Assembly: GCA_910583935.1 (NCBI GenBank)
Contig: CAJTZM010000011.1
Span: 16,647 to 80,646, forward strand
Length of the DNA stretch: 64,000 nt
Reading direction: 5' to 3'
Source of the DNA: an uncultured Oscillospiraceae bacterium
Lineage (GTDB): Bacteria; Bacillota; Clostridia; Oscillospirales; Ruminococcaceae
The position numbers and the translations under genes are program-made. Below the pieces are notes generated by a model. The model was not told the DNA's origin, did not search any database, and saw nothing but the letters and a program-made list of their open reading frames with translations. Position 1 is the stretch's first letter. Every line of letters starts with the position of its first letter. Below are positions 34,067 to 41,983 of this stretch, one piece after another.

Positions 34067-35533
34067 TTAAAATAGTGCGGCAGAAACGCCGCCGATAAAC
34101 TCTGTAAGCGGACCGGGGAAAATACCCAGCAGCACCGCCAGCACCGCCAAAATGACCAGCGGCACCGTCATATAGCAAGAGGGCTCCTTCTTTTCCAGGT
34201 TCGCGTAATCAAAATCCCGCCCCGGGAAAAAGCCGCGGGTGACAATGGGAAGCAGATATCCGGCGGTCAAAAGTGCGCTGATCAAAAGAATCGCCACTCC
34301 CGCGATACCCAGTGCGCCGTATTCCGAGATCCCGCCCTGGGCCAGATACCATTTGCTGACAAACCCCGCAGTAGGCGGAATCCCGATTAAGGAAAGCGCC
34401 CCAAAGGCAAAGCACCAGATCACCACCGGCATCTGCTTGCCGATACCGGCCAGCTCCCGCACATCGGTTTTGCCGGTTTTATAGATAACGGCTCCCGCCG
34501 CCATAAACAAAAGGTTTTTGACCAGCGCATGGAACACCATCTGCAAAAGTGCGCCGGTAAAGCCCACGCCGTTTAGCAAAAACAGCCCGAACAGCACATA
34601 GGAAACCTGGCTGACGGTGGAATAGGCCAACCGTTTTTTGAGCACCTTCTCCTTGTAGGCCAGCATGGAACCGGCGAACACCGTCGCCAAAGAGAGGCAC
34701 AAAAGTACGGTCTGGGCCCAGCTACCTTGCAAAAACCCGGCGCCGAACAGGTAGAAGGTCACCCGGATCATGGCCAGGACACCCGCTTTGGTAATGATGC
34801 CAGACAGCACCGCTGACGCAGGCGCAGGTGCCACCGGGTGGGCGGTGGGCAGCCATGCCTGCAGGGGCAGCATACCCGCCTTGCAGCCAAAGCCGATCAT
34901 CATCAAAAGCCAGATGGTAAACAGCAGGTTCTCATGGCCGGACACAAGGCTCAAATCCAAAGTCCCGCCTGCCGAAAATTCAGTGGACACGCAATAGCGG
35001 TTTAAAAAGAAAAATCCGATCAATGCAAGCCCTGCGCCAAAGGTCGAGTAGCCCAGATACTTAAATCCGGCTGCCACCGCCTCTCGGCTTCCGTTATGGA
35101 TGACCAGCGGAACGGTAATTAAGGTCATCATCTCATAGAACATATATAAGGTCAAAAGGTTTCCCGCCAGACCGATTCCCATCAAAATGCCAAGGGTCAT
35201 GGTAAAAAAGCCGAAAAAGCGCTCTTCTTTCCCCTCGTGCTGCATATACTCATAGGCAAAGAATGCCGCCAGCATCCAGACGCCGGAAACCAGGCAGAGA
35301 AAAAATCTGCTCATTCCGTCCAGCCGCAGATAGATGGAAATGCTTCCGCCCAAATCCCAGATACGCAAAGACGGCTCCGGCAAAAAGCTGATGCCCACCG
35401 CTGAAACGAACGTACCCAGCACGGCGGCGGATACCGCAATTCTACGGGCTCTGGGATTGTGCAGCCAAAACACGACCAGGCCGACCATCAGCGGCAGTAG
35501 AACGGGCAGAAGCAGAACTAGATTGTTGAACAC
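34067..35533 (-). CDS. Antiporter-like membrane subunit 2 (MrpD/NuoN type, 488 aa)
   Basis: A 488-residue homologue of subunit 3. Conserved sites: NLLTLYMFYEMMTLITVPLVIHN (Glu) and MIGFGCKAGMLPLQAWLPTAHPVAPAPASAVLSGIITKAG (Lys, His). It starts with GTG at 35533 after AAAGAGGTGAT. Gap to the preceding subunit is 25 bases. All ion-path residues seem intact, so it should be an active antiporter module rather than a degenerate copy. Confidence 0.85.
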   Translation of the reverse strand: MFNNLVLLLPVLLPLMVGLVVFWLHNPRARRIAVSAAVLGTFVSAVGISFLPEPSLRIWDLGGSISIYLRLDGMSRFFLCLVSGVWMLAAFFAYEYMQHEGKEERFFGFFTMTLGILMGIGLAGNLLTLYMFYEMMTLITVPLVIHNGSREAVAAGFKYLGYSTFGAGLALIGFFFLNRYCVSTEFSAGGTLDLSLVSGHENLLFTIWLLMMIGFGCKAGMLPLQAWLPTAHPVAPAPASAVLSGIITKAGVLAMIRVTFYLFGAGFLQGSWAQTVLLCLSLATVFAGSMLAYKEKVLKKRLAYSTVSQVSYVLFGLFLLNGVGFTGALLQMVFHALVKNLLFMAAGAVIYKTGKTDVRELAGIGKQMPVVIWCFAFGALSLIGIPPTAGFVSKWYLAQGGISEYGALGIAGVAILLISALLTAGYLLPIVTRGFFPGRDFDYANLEKKEPSCYMTVPLVILAVLAVLLGIFPGPLTEFIGGVSAALF

Positions 35534-35558
35534 GAATTGATCACCTCTTTATCGGGAC

Positions 35559-37061
35559 TTATAAGAGCGCAAGTCCGTTTTGAATCAGCGTTACAACCGG
35601 CTGGTAGCATATTCCCAGGAAAAACACCGCCGCAATGAACAGGACTGTGGAAACCGCGAAGGTCGGGTCCGCCGGCTGTTTTTCCCCGGCTTCCCCCTCC
35701 GCCGGCTTGGACCAAAGGGCAGTCACCGCCGGAATATAGTACAGCGCGTTCAGCACCGTAGACAGCGCCAGAGTCAACAGGGTCATCCACATCTTTACCG
35801 GCTGCGCCATCGTAGCGCTGGCAAAGAACACCTTGGCGGCGAAGCCGCCGAACAGCGGAATACCGATCATGGATAAGGCGCCGACGGTAAAGCCCACGCC
35901 AGCCAGCTTGTTCTCATAGGCGGCGCCCCGCAGGGCATATAGCTTTTTATTGTGATGCCGCCCGGCGCTCAGGGCGCTGGCACAGCCAAAGAGCATGGGT
36001 TTTGTGCAGGCGTGAACCAAAATCTGGAAACAGGCGGCCATGATGCCCACATCGGTCCCCAGGCCGATTCCCATAAAAACATATCCCAGCTGCGCCACCG
36101 AGGAATAGGCCAGCATCCGCTTGATATGCCCTTCTTTTATGGCGCCCACCGAGCCAACGATCATCCCCGCCAGGCCGAACAGGAAAACCATGTTGGTGAC
36201 GCGCAGGCTGCGGATGACCTCAATGGTAAACACCTTGTAGAACAGCCGGATCATCAAAATAATATAGCCCTTGACCACCAGTCCGGACAAAACCGAGCTG
36301 GAAGCGGTGGTCGCCGAGCCGTGAGCAGGCGGCAGCCACAGATGGAAAGGGAACATAGCGCTTTTAATCCCCAGGCCCATGACAATCAGGCCCACAACCA
36401 CCGTCAGCGGCATCGCGTATTGATTCGTGGCCACCAGCTCCAGTACCCGCTGCTGCAAATTGGGGAACAAAAGGTGCCCGGTAATACAGTACAACAAGAC
36501 GATGCCCAAAAGCACCAGGCCGGAGCCCAGCAGACTCATGATCAAGTACCGCATGGTGGCGACCATCGTGGCGGAGCTGTCCTTTGCCATGACGATGGCG
36601 CAGGCGGCGATGGTGCTGATTTCGATAAAAACGTATGCGGTAAAAATATCGTTGGTATAGGTCAGCGCCAACAGCGCCGCCAAAATCTCGTCCATCATGA
36701 TGAAATACAGCTTCTGCTTTTCCGGCAGCACATCCTCAAAAATATCCCGCCGGCCGGCCAGCAGCGCCAGCAGCATGACCAGGCAGATGGCTGTAGCCAA
36801 AACCGCCTCCAGCGGGCCCACCGACAGCTCGTTTCCCCAGGGAGCCGGAAAATGGCCCATCATGAAGCTGAAGCTTTCGTTTCTCGGCCCGACTCTGCCC
36901 AGCAAAACGCCGGACAAAACCAATCCCGCGCCGCTGGCGCACAGACTGAGCCGGTACGCCCATTTTCCGTTTTTCAAAAGCGGGGTGACAATACCGGAAA
37001 TCATGCAGATAAAAATGCTGAAAAATGGAAAGTTATGTATAAAAGACACCGGTTCACTCAT
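35559..37061 (-). CDS. mrpD: Antiporter-like membrane subunit 1 (MrpD/MbhH, 500 aa)
   Basis: A 500-residue subunit directly after mrpC, the position of MrpD in Mrp operons and MbhH in membrane-bound hydrogenases. It has TYTNDIFTAYVFIEISTIAACAIVM (Glu) and VMGLGIKSAMFPFHLWLPPAHGSATTASSSVLSGLVVKG (Lys), then SSVAQLGYVFMGIGLGTD and the later GMIGIPLFGGFAAK-type loop. The start at 37061 follows AAAAGGGAG and overlaps mrpC by 8 bases (ATGAGTGA). Confidence 0.88.
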   Translation of the reverse strand: MSEPVSFIHNFPFFSIFICMISGIVTPLLKNGKWAYRLSLCASGAGLVLSGVLLGRVGPRNESFSFMMGHFPAPWGNELSVGPLEAVLATAICLVMLLALLAGRRDIFEDVLPEKQKLYFIMMDEILAALLALTYTNDIFTAYVFIEISTIAACAIVMAKDSSATMVATMRYLIMSLLGSGLVLLGIVLLYCITGHLLFPNLQQRVLELVATNQYAMPLTVVVGLIVMGLGIKSAMFPFHLWLPPAHGSATTASSSVLSGLVVKGYIILMIRLFYKVFTIEVIRSLRVTNMVFLFGLAGMIVGSVGAIKEGHIKRMLAYSSVAQLGYVFMGIGLGTDVGIMAACFQILVHACTKPMLFGCASALSAGRHHNKKLYALRGAAYENKLAGVGFTVGALSMIGIPLFGGFAAKVFFASATMAQPVKMWMTLLTLALSTVLNALYYIPAVTALWSKPAEGEAGEKQPADPTFAVSTVLFIAAVFFLGICYQPVVTLIQNGLALL

Positions 37062-37428
37062 CTCCCTTTTGTCTGGCCAGCAGGACGATTTCGTCAAAGT
37101 TGACCGTTTTGTATTTCTGGTACAGCCGCTGGATTAAAGCCAGGGAAAAGGCGGTAACGCTTACAGAAACCACAATGCCGGTAAGCACCAGTCCGGCGGG
37201 GATGGGGTTGATATAATCCGCCGCACGGGCCGTCTCCCCAACCAAAATCGGCGCCAGACGCCCTTCAATATAGCCCTGGGACGCCAAAAACAGATAAACT
37301 GCATTATCCATAATGCCGAACCCAATAACCTTTTTTACCAAATTGTTCTGCAAAAGAAGGTTTAAAAAACCAATGCCAAAAAGAATGACCGCCGCCACCT
37401 CATAGTGGTTGATCAGCAGGTTTTCCAT
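37054..37428 (-). CDS. mrpC: Mrp antiporter subunit C (NuoK-like)
   Basis: A 124-residue, three-TM subunit homologous to NuoK and MbhG. TM1 AAVILFGIGFLNLLLQ, the conserved GFGIMDNAVYLFLAS, and TM3 AGLVLTGIVVSVSVTAFSLALI ('ALVLTAIVI' type motif) are clear. Its ATG overlaps the stop of the mrpB-type gene by one base (TAATG), and its own end overlaps mrpD, indicating tight translational coupling for equal subunit supply. Confidence 0.93.
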   Translation of the reverse strand: MENLLINHYEVAAVILFGIGFLNLLLQNNLVKKVIGFGIMDNAVYLFLASQGYIEGRLAPILVGETARAADYINPIPAGLVLTGIVVSVSVTAFSLALIQRLYQKYKTVNFDEIVLLARQKGDE

Positions 37429-38375
37429 TACAACTCCCCCTTTGTGAACAGCGCGTAAAATCCGTACATAGTGCAGGCAACCACAATGCCGACGCAGATA
37501 TCCAGAACCAGGATGAGACCAGAGCTTAAAATCGCGCCAGGCGTTCCCAGCGGAATATGGGACTCCAGGTGATTGGCGCCGGTAAAGAAGGAGTACGCCT
37601 TAGAAGCGGCGTAAACCATCAAGGCCGAAGAGGTGATCTTGCGGAAGGTGCTGTAGTTAAAAAACCGGCTCATCCGGATCATGCCGAAGGAAACGGCAAA
37701 CAAAATCAGCGCCGACCCCATAATCGTACCGCCGGAAAATCCGCCGCCGGGGGACAGATGTCCGTTGAGTACCACATAAATGCCATAGACCAACACGCAG
37801 GGAATAATCAGCTTGGCAATCTGTAAAAGAATGATATCCTCCTCGTGCCCTTCTACGATATGCTCTCTGGCCGTCAGCAGATCCTCGTCCTTATCCGTGT
37901 TGTTCCGGTCGCGCATCAAAAGCATGGTCACGCAGGTCACCGCCAAAAACAGCACCGACGATTCCCCAAAGGTGTCGAACGCACGGTAGTCCAGAATCAT
38001 GCCAGCGACCATATTGACCGCGCCAGTCTCCTCCAGTCCATCCTCCACATATCGCTCCACCACTTCGTTTTCCGCCGGGTTATCCGGGCTGCCGAACAAG
38101 GGAAGCTGCACGACCGTAATCATCAGCACCGCAACAATGATCACGCCGATGAACACGGCGCACACCCGGTAAATATGTTCAAAACGGGTAAGGCCCATCC
38201 ATTCTTTTTTCGGGGCCGCCGCCTTCTTCTTTTGGGGCTTAACCTCTTTTTTCTTTTTCGGCTTAGGCGGCTCGGCCGGCAGCAGAGCTTTTTCCGGCGC
38301 ATCGCCGTTGACCCAGGCACAAAACCGCTGCCAGGGAGTCTTTTTTTCCTTTTTCATTCTGGCCATCTTATTCAT
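37428..38375 (-). CDS. mrpB: Fused MbhE-like/MrpB subunit with a charged N-terminal extension
   Basis: A 315-residue fusion. Residues 1 to about 60 are a Lys/Pro/Ala-rich cytoplasmic extension (PPKPKKKKEVKPQKKKAAAP). About 65-155 matches MbhE and the MrpA C-terminus: one TM, then AVNMVAGMILDYRAFDTFGESSVLF. About 175-315 is MrpB/MbhF: IPCVLVYGIYVVLNGHLSPGGGFSGGTIMGSALILF, then HIPLGTPGAILSSGLILVLDICVGIVV. ATG at 38375 follows GAAGGG and overlaps the previous gene by 8 bases (ATGAATAA). The lysine-rich tail is not part of standard MrpB. Confidence 0.88.
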   Translation of the reverse strand: MNKMARMKKEKKTPWQRFCAWVNGDAPEKALLPAEPPKPKKKKEVKPQKKKAAAPKKEWMGLTRFEHIYRVCAVFIGVIIVAVLMITVVQLPLFGSPDNPAENEVVERYVEDGLEETGAVNMVAGMILDYRAFDTFGESSVLFLAVTCVTMLLMRDRNNTDKDEDLLTAREHIVEGHEEDIILLQIAKLIIPCVLVYGIYVVLNGHLSPGGGFSGGTIMGSALILFAVSFGMIRMSRFFNYSTFRKITSSALMVYAASKAYSFFTGANHLESHIPLGTPGAILSSGLILVLDICVGIVVACTMYGFYALFTKGEL

Positions 38376-38622
38376 CACTCGTTCCCTTCAGCGCGTGGAT
38401 TTTTTTCAGCGTATAAACAAGCAGCAGTCCGCTGACCCCTGCGCCCACCGCCGCCTCGGTAATGGCCAGGTCCGGGCTTTCCAAAAGCACCCAGATCACC
38501 GACATAACCAGGCTAAAGGAGGTAAAAATCACCACAGAAACCAGCAGTCGTTTTGAAAAGGTCACCGCCAAGGCGCAGATAATCAGCAAAATCGGCAGGA
38601 TCAGCTCCAAAGCCAGTCTCAT
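38368..38622 (-). CDS. DUF4040/MbhD-like subunit (MrpA C-terminal fragment homologue)
   Basis: An 84-residue, three-TM protein. The signature SPDLAITEAAVGAGVSGLLLVYTLKKI is the MbhD/DUF4040 motif that in Mrp systems forms part of the MrpA C-terminus. Its ATG overlaps the mrpG stop by 4 bases (ATGA). As a separate small gene it follows the hydrogenase-type split rather than the MrpA fusion. Confidence 0.9.
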   Translation of the reverse strand: MRLALELILPILLIICALAVTFSKRLLVSVVIFTSFSLVMSVIWVLLESPDLAITEAAVGAGVSGLLLVYTLKKIHALKGTSDE

Positions 38623-38939
38623 TTCTCAACCACCTCGCATTCGGATTTGATATGTTTAAAGGTCACAAATTCCGCCTTTGCCAGCAGATGACTGGAAACC
38701 GGACTTGCAAGCCATAAAAAGGCGATGATCAGACCCATGCGCAGAGCGTGAAAGCCCCACCCTGTCAAGAGGATCAGCCCCAGCAGAACGAATAAAATAC
38801 CCAGCGTATCTCCCAGGGCGGCGGCATGCATACGGTTAAGGACATATTGAAAGCGAAACAGCCCAAAAACCGATACCACATAGACAAAAAGGCCCAGGCC
38901 AACCAGAACCATTCCCGCCACAATTCTAACGTTTTCCAT
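38619..38939 (-). CDS. mrpG: Mrp antiporter subunit G
   Basis: A 106-residue, three-TM subunit with GMVLVGLGLFVYVVSVFGLFRFQYVLNRMHAAALGDTLGI, the MrpG/MbhC signature (R(x)H(x)A(x)GDTLG), and a terminal ASPVSSHLLAKAE. The start at 38939 follows AAAAGGAGGAGC and lies 14 bases inside the end of mrpF. Confidence 0.93.
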   Translation of the reverse strand: MENVRIVAGMVLVGLGLFVYVVSVFGLFRFQYVLNRMHAAALGDTLGILFVLLGLILLTGWGFHALRMGLIIAFLWLASPVSSHLLAKAEFVTFKHIKSECEVVEK

Positions 38940-39234
38940 TTTCCTGCTCCTCCTTTTCATGCACTCGGCGGCGGACAATAACCAGCCGGCAGAGCACCAC
39001 GACCATAATAAAGCTCAGCATGGCGTATACAATCGCCACGTCGATTAAAAAGGGCTCGTTTTTATAAACCGAAAGAATAGACAGAATGACGATAATCATG
39101 GTGCTGATCATATTGCCCGCCACCACACGGTCGGTGAAACGGGGGCCCTTGATCGCGCGGATCATACAGAAGAAAATCAGGACCGACAAAAAGATCACCG
39201 ATCCCAACAAAAACACGCCGGTAAATTCCTTCAT
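38926..39234 (-). CDS. mrpF: Mrp antiporter subunit F
   Basis: A 102-residue, three-TM subunit. 'CMIRAIKGPRFTDRVVAGNMISTMIIVILSILSVY' is the MrpF/MbhB motif (GP..DRV.A.N), followed by FLIDVAIVYAMLSFIMVVVLCR. Its ribosome site GGAGGAT overlaps the end of mrpE, 3 bases upstream. Confidence 0.93.
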   Translation of the reverse strand: MKEFTGVFLLGSVIFLSVLIFFCMIRAIKGPRFTDRVVAGNMISTMIIVILSILSVYKNEPFLIDVAIVYAMLSFIMVVVLCRLVIVRRRVHEKEEQENGKR

Positions 39235-39237
39235 CTT

Positions 39238-39696
39238 TTAATCCTCCAGTTTTTTCAGCAAATGCATGAATTGAGAGTCATCTACATCCGACTGGCTGGC
39301 CGTATCCAGCGCGTGGACGCAAAACAGCTCGTGCTCACAAAATACCGTGATCGTCCCCGGGGTCAGGGTAATCGCATTCGCCAGGCCGACCCTGCCCAGA
39401 TTGGTGGTCAAATCCGTATAAAAGAACACAAGCTTTGGATCGATTTCTTTTTTCGGTGAAAGAATTACGCCAATCACATGAAAGCTGGCTTTGACAATGT
39501 CCCGCAAAAGCACCAGCAGAAAGTGAAGAATCCCGCCGATTTTCTTTAAAAGCCGCCATTCCTTTTTGGGATCATAATCCAGCATTTTGATTGCAAACAG
39601 GTAAATCGCCCCGGAAATCACCAGGCCAAAAAGGCAGATCTCCAGCGTGATTTTTCCATTGAACAAAACCCACAGAGCAAAAAGCAGAACGAGCAT
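39238..39696 (-). CDS. mrpE: Mrp antiporter subunit E
   Basis: First gene of the ten-gene operon. The 152-residue protein has two N-terminal TMs (VLLFALWVLFNG, ICLFGLVISGAIYLFA) and the conserved NAITLTPGTITVFCE of MrpE/MbhA. The start at 39696 follows TTGAGGTGG. The 400-base AT-rich gap before nhaC must hold its promoter; I could not choose a single convincing box pair there. Confidence 0.93.
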   Translation of the reverse strand: MLVLLFALWVLFNGKITLEICLFGLVISGAIYLFAIKMLDYDPKKEWRLLKKIGGILHFLLVLLRDIVKASFHVIGVILSPKKEIDPKLVFFYTDLTTNLGRVGLANAITLTPGTITVFCEHELFCVHALDTASQSDVDDSQFMHLLKKLED

Positions 39697-40006
39697 CCAA
39701 CCACCTCAACAACATTATTTTCCATATGCTTGCCATACCTATTTAATATGTATATTGTAAGAAACCCAAATTACTATATCACAAGCCTTGTAAAGTGGCA
39801 AGCAAAAAGATTCACAACAAAACATGTGAAAAAAGCCTCTTTTTTATGAACAAATAGTAAATTTCTATTTGCTGAATTGTATCCCTTTGAAAAGTAGATT
39901 TTTTTATGCCAAAACAATACAACATTTTTAAAAAATTGGAATTTTCCAGGTATTTAGCTGAAATCCAGTCTATTCCAAAAAAATGAATCAAATCCTGCAA
40001 ATTGTA

Positions 40007-40035
40007 TTTACAAAGTTGTTTTATAATGTTATAAT
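40007..40035 (+). promoter_or_regulatory. Promoter of the NhaC-type antiporter gene
   Basis: TTTACA (40007-40012), a 17-base spacer and TATAAT (40030-40035). The open frame that extends upstream across it is therefore not all coding. The rest of the 39697-40093 gap is AT-rich without a supported gene. Confidence 0.8.
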
Positions 40036-40093
40036 AACGCTGCTTTCATGCATCAAGCTGTTTTTCGTTTATTTTACCAAGGAGGCGTTCCTT

Positions 40094-41647
40094 ATGCAGG
40101 ATGTAGGCGTCTGGTCGATAATCCCTCCGATTATCGCCATTGTTTTGGCGGTCATCACAAAGGAAGTGATTTTTTCCCTGATCTGCGGCATTTTGTCCGG
40201 CACAGTGATTTATGTGCTGCACAACCAGTTATGCCTTATCGAGTGCTTTCCCACCGCAATTGGCATTATGACCGAAAAGCTGGGTGAAAACGCCGCCATG
40301 ATCGTGTTTCTCTCCCTTTTAGGCGGATTGGTGGCCGTTATCACCAAAGCCGGCGGCTCCAGCGCTTACGCCAGCTGGGCCCAGGGGCATTTTAAAAGCC
40401 CCCGGACCGCTCTGACCGCCACCGCCATCTTTTCCGCCTGCTTATTTTTAGACGATTATTTTAACTGTATCACCAGCGGCACCGTCATGCACCCGGTGAC
40501 CGACCGGTTTCGCATTTCCCGGGAAAAGCTTTCCTACATTGTGGATATGATGGCCGCCTCCATGGCGATTTTAGCGCCGGTTTCCTCCTGGGCGGCCTCG
40601 GTCATGTCCTATATTCCCGCAGAAGGCGGCGCTGGCGGCATGCAGGCTTTTTTGCGCGCCGCGCCCTTAAACTTTTACGCTGTCGGCACAATTTTTATGG
40701 TGTTTTGGATCTGCATCCGCAAAAAGGGGGACTATGGCCCGATGGCGGAGGCGGAGGCTCAGGCCCGCCGCTATGGCGTTCAAGACACAGAGCAGACGGA
40801 AAATGAAATCAGCCGGATGCAGACCTCCTCCAAAGGGCGCGTCTGGGATCTGGCCATCCCCATTGCGGCGCTGCTGGTTTTTTCGGTTCTCGCCATGCTG
40901 TACGTTGGCGGCTTCTGGTCTGAGGATCTGAGCCTGATCGAAGCGTTTGGCAAAACCGACGCGCCTGCTGCTTTGGCGCTAGGCGGCGCCGGTGCTCTGC
41001 TTGTGGCCTTCTTTCTGTTTATTCCCCGCAGAATTATGCCCATGGCGGAATTTTTTAAGGCCTTTAACGACGGCGTAAAATCCATGGTCGGCGCAAGCGT
41101 CATCCTGACCCTGGCCTGGAGCATCAGCAGTGTCTGCCGCAGCTATTTGGGAACCGGGGAATATGTGGCGCGAATTGTCCGCGATTCAGGTATTCCGGTG
41201 CCGCTTCTTCCCGCCATCGCCATGGTCGTGGCCGGGCTTTTGGCCTTTGCCACCGGCACTTCCTGGGGGACGTTCGGCATCCTGATCCCCATTGTCGTCA
41301 CCATCTGCGACACCCTCGCCCCGGAGATGACGGTGCTGTCCTTGTCCGCCGTTCTGGCCGGTTCGGTTTTCGGCGACCAGATCTCCCCCATTTCCGACGT
41401 GGTCATCCTCTCCTCCACATCTTCGGGATGCGAGCTCATGCGCCATGTCATCACCCAGATTCCCTATGCGCTTACGGTGGCCGGCTGCGCAGTCGCCGCC
41501 TATCTGGCCGCCGGTTTCTCGGTGGGACTGGGCTATTCGGTCTATCTACCCCTGTCCTTGGGTGTCTTCTTCCTGCTGCTTATCGCGGCGCTTTTTATTC
41601 TTCCCCGTCTTTTCCCAGGCAGAAGGGAAGAAATCGTTTCGGAATAA
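40094..41647 (+). CDS. NhaC-family Na+/H+ antiporter
   Basis: A 517-residue secondary transporter with about twelve membrane segments. NhaC/YqkI features: GGLVAVITKAGGSSAYASWAQ, IFSACLFLDDYFNCITSGTVMHPVTDRFRISREKLSYIVD, then ATGTSWGTFGILIPI and GSVFGDQISPISDVVILSSTSSGC. Family members exchange Na+ for H+ or malate/lactate pairs. ATG at 40094 follows AAGGAGG by 8 bases. It is transcribed away from the Mrp-like operon, so two unrelated sodium-handling systems sit back to back. Confidence 0.92.
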   Translation: MQDVGVWSIIPPIIAIVLAVITKEVIFSLICGILSGTVIYVLHNQLCLIECFPTAIGIMTEKLGENAAMIVFLSLLGGLVAVITKAGGSSAYASWAQGHFKSPRTALTATAIFSACLFLDDYFNCITSGTVMHPVTDRFRISREKLSYIVDMMAASMAILAPVSSWAASVMSYIPAEGGAGGMQAFLRAAPLNFYAVGTIFMVFWICIRKKGDYGPMAEAEAQARRYGVQDTEQTENEISRMQTSSKGRVWDLAIPIAALLVFSVLAMLYVGGFWSEDLSLIEAFGKTDAPAALALGGAGALLVAFFLFIPRRIMPMAEFFKAFNDGVKSMVGASVILTLAWSISSVCRSYLGTGEYVARIVRDSGIPVPLLPAIAMVVAGLLAFATGTSWGTFGILIPIVVTICDTLAPEMTVLSLSAVLAGSVFGDQISPISDVVILSSTSSGCELMRHVITQIPYALTVAGCAVAAYLAAGFSVGLGYSVYLPLSLGVFFLLLIAALFILPRLFPGRREEIVSE

Positions 41648-41676
41648 GCCAGACTGCAAAAGAATCGTTTCACAAA

Positions 41677-41710
41677 AAAGTTTGCTCCACAACCGGAGCA
41701 GACTTTTTTT
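41677..41710 (+). terminator. Terminator after the NhaC-type gene
   Basis: AAAAGTTTGCTCC pairs with GGAGCAGACTTTT (one G-T pair) at 41677-41708, then more T residues. Confidence 0.85.
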
Positions 41711-41793
41711 GTCGGCGCTGTCTATTTTTTCGTTAAACTATATGAATTTCGAGTACTATAATTTATGTTTTTGTCAATTCGGTCAGGACTTTA

Positions 41794-41892
41794 TTTACAA
41801 AAAGCATGATATCTGATAGAATTTATGATGGTTGGTATGAAAAAGCCATGGCTTTTTCATACCTCTGCCAGCAAAGCTGGCAGAGTATTTTT
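41794..41892 (+). promoter_or_regulatory. Promoter and two-hairpin leader of the C-S lyase gene
   Basis: TTTACA (41794-41799), a 17-base spacer and TAGAAT (41817-41822) put the start near 41829. The transcript then opens with a 28-base perfect palindrome (41835-41862, centre CCATGG), immediately followed by CTCTGCCAGC-AAA-GCTGGCAGAG (41863-41885) and TATTTTT, which looks like an intrinsic terminator. About 100 bases separate it from the ATG. Confidence 0.65.
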
Positions 41893-41983
41893 CGCCGCGG
41901 CCGATTTCCCCATTCCATCGCTTTTCGGCCGTCGCAGGCAAAAAACGAAAGCCCTGATATTTAAGAAAGGTCGTGTCAAAAAA

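Noticed and set aside
41835..41862. The 28-base palindrome as an insertion-sequence end or integration scar
   Set aside because: No transposase, no target duplication and no second copy were seen; its place at the transcript start suits an RNA hairpin.
41825..41983. In-frame N-terminal extension of the C-S lyase starting at ATG 41825
   Set aside because: The extension lies over the leader hairpins, begins at or before the predicted transcript start, has no ribosome site and does not match the family's N-terminus.
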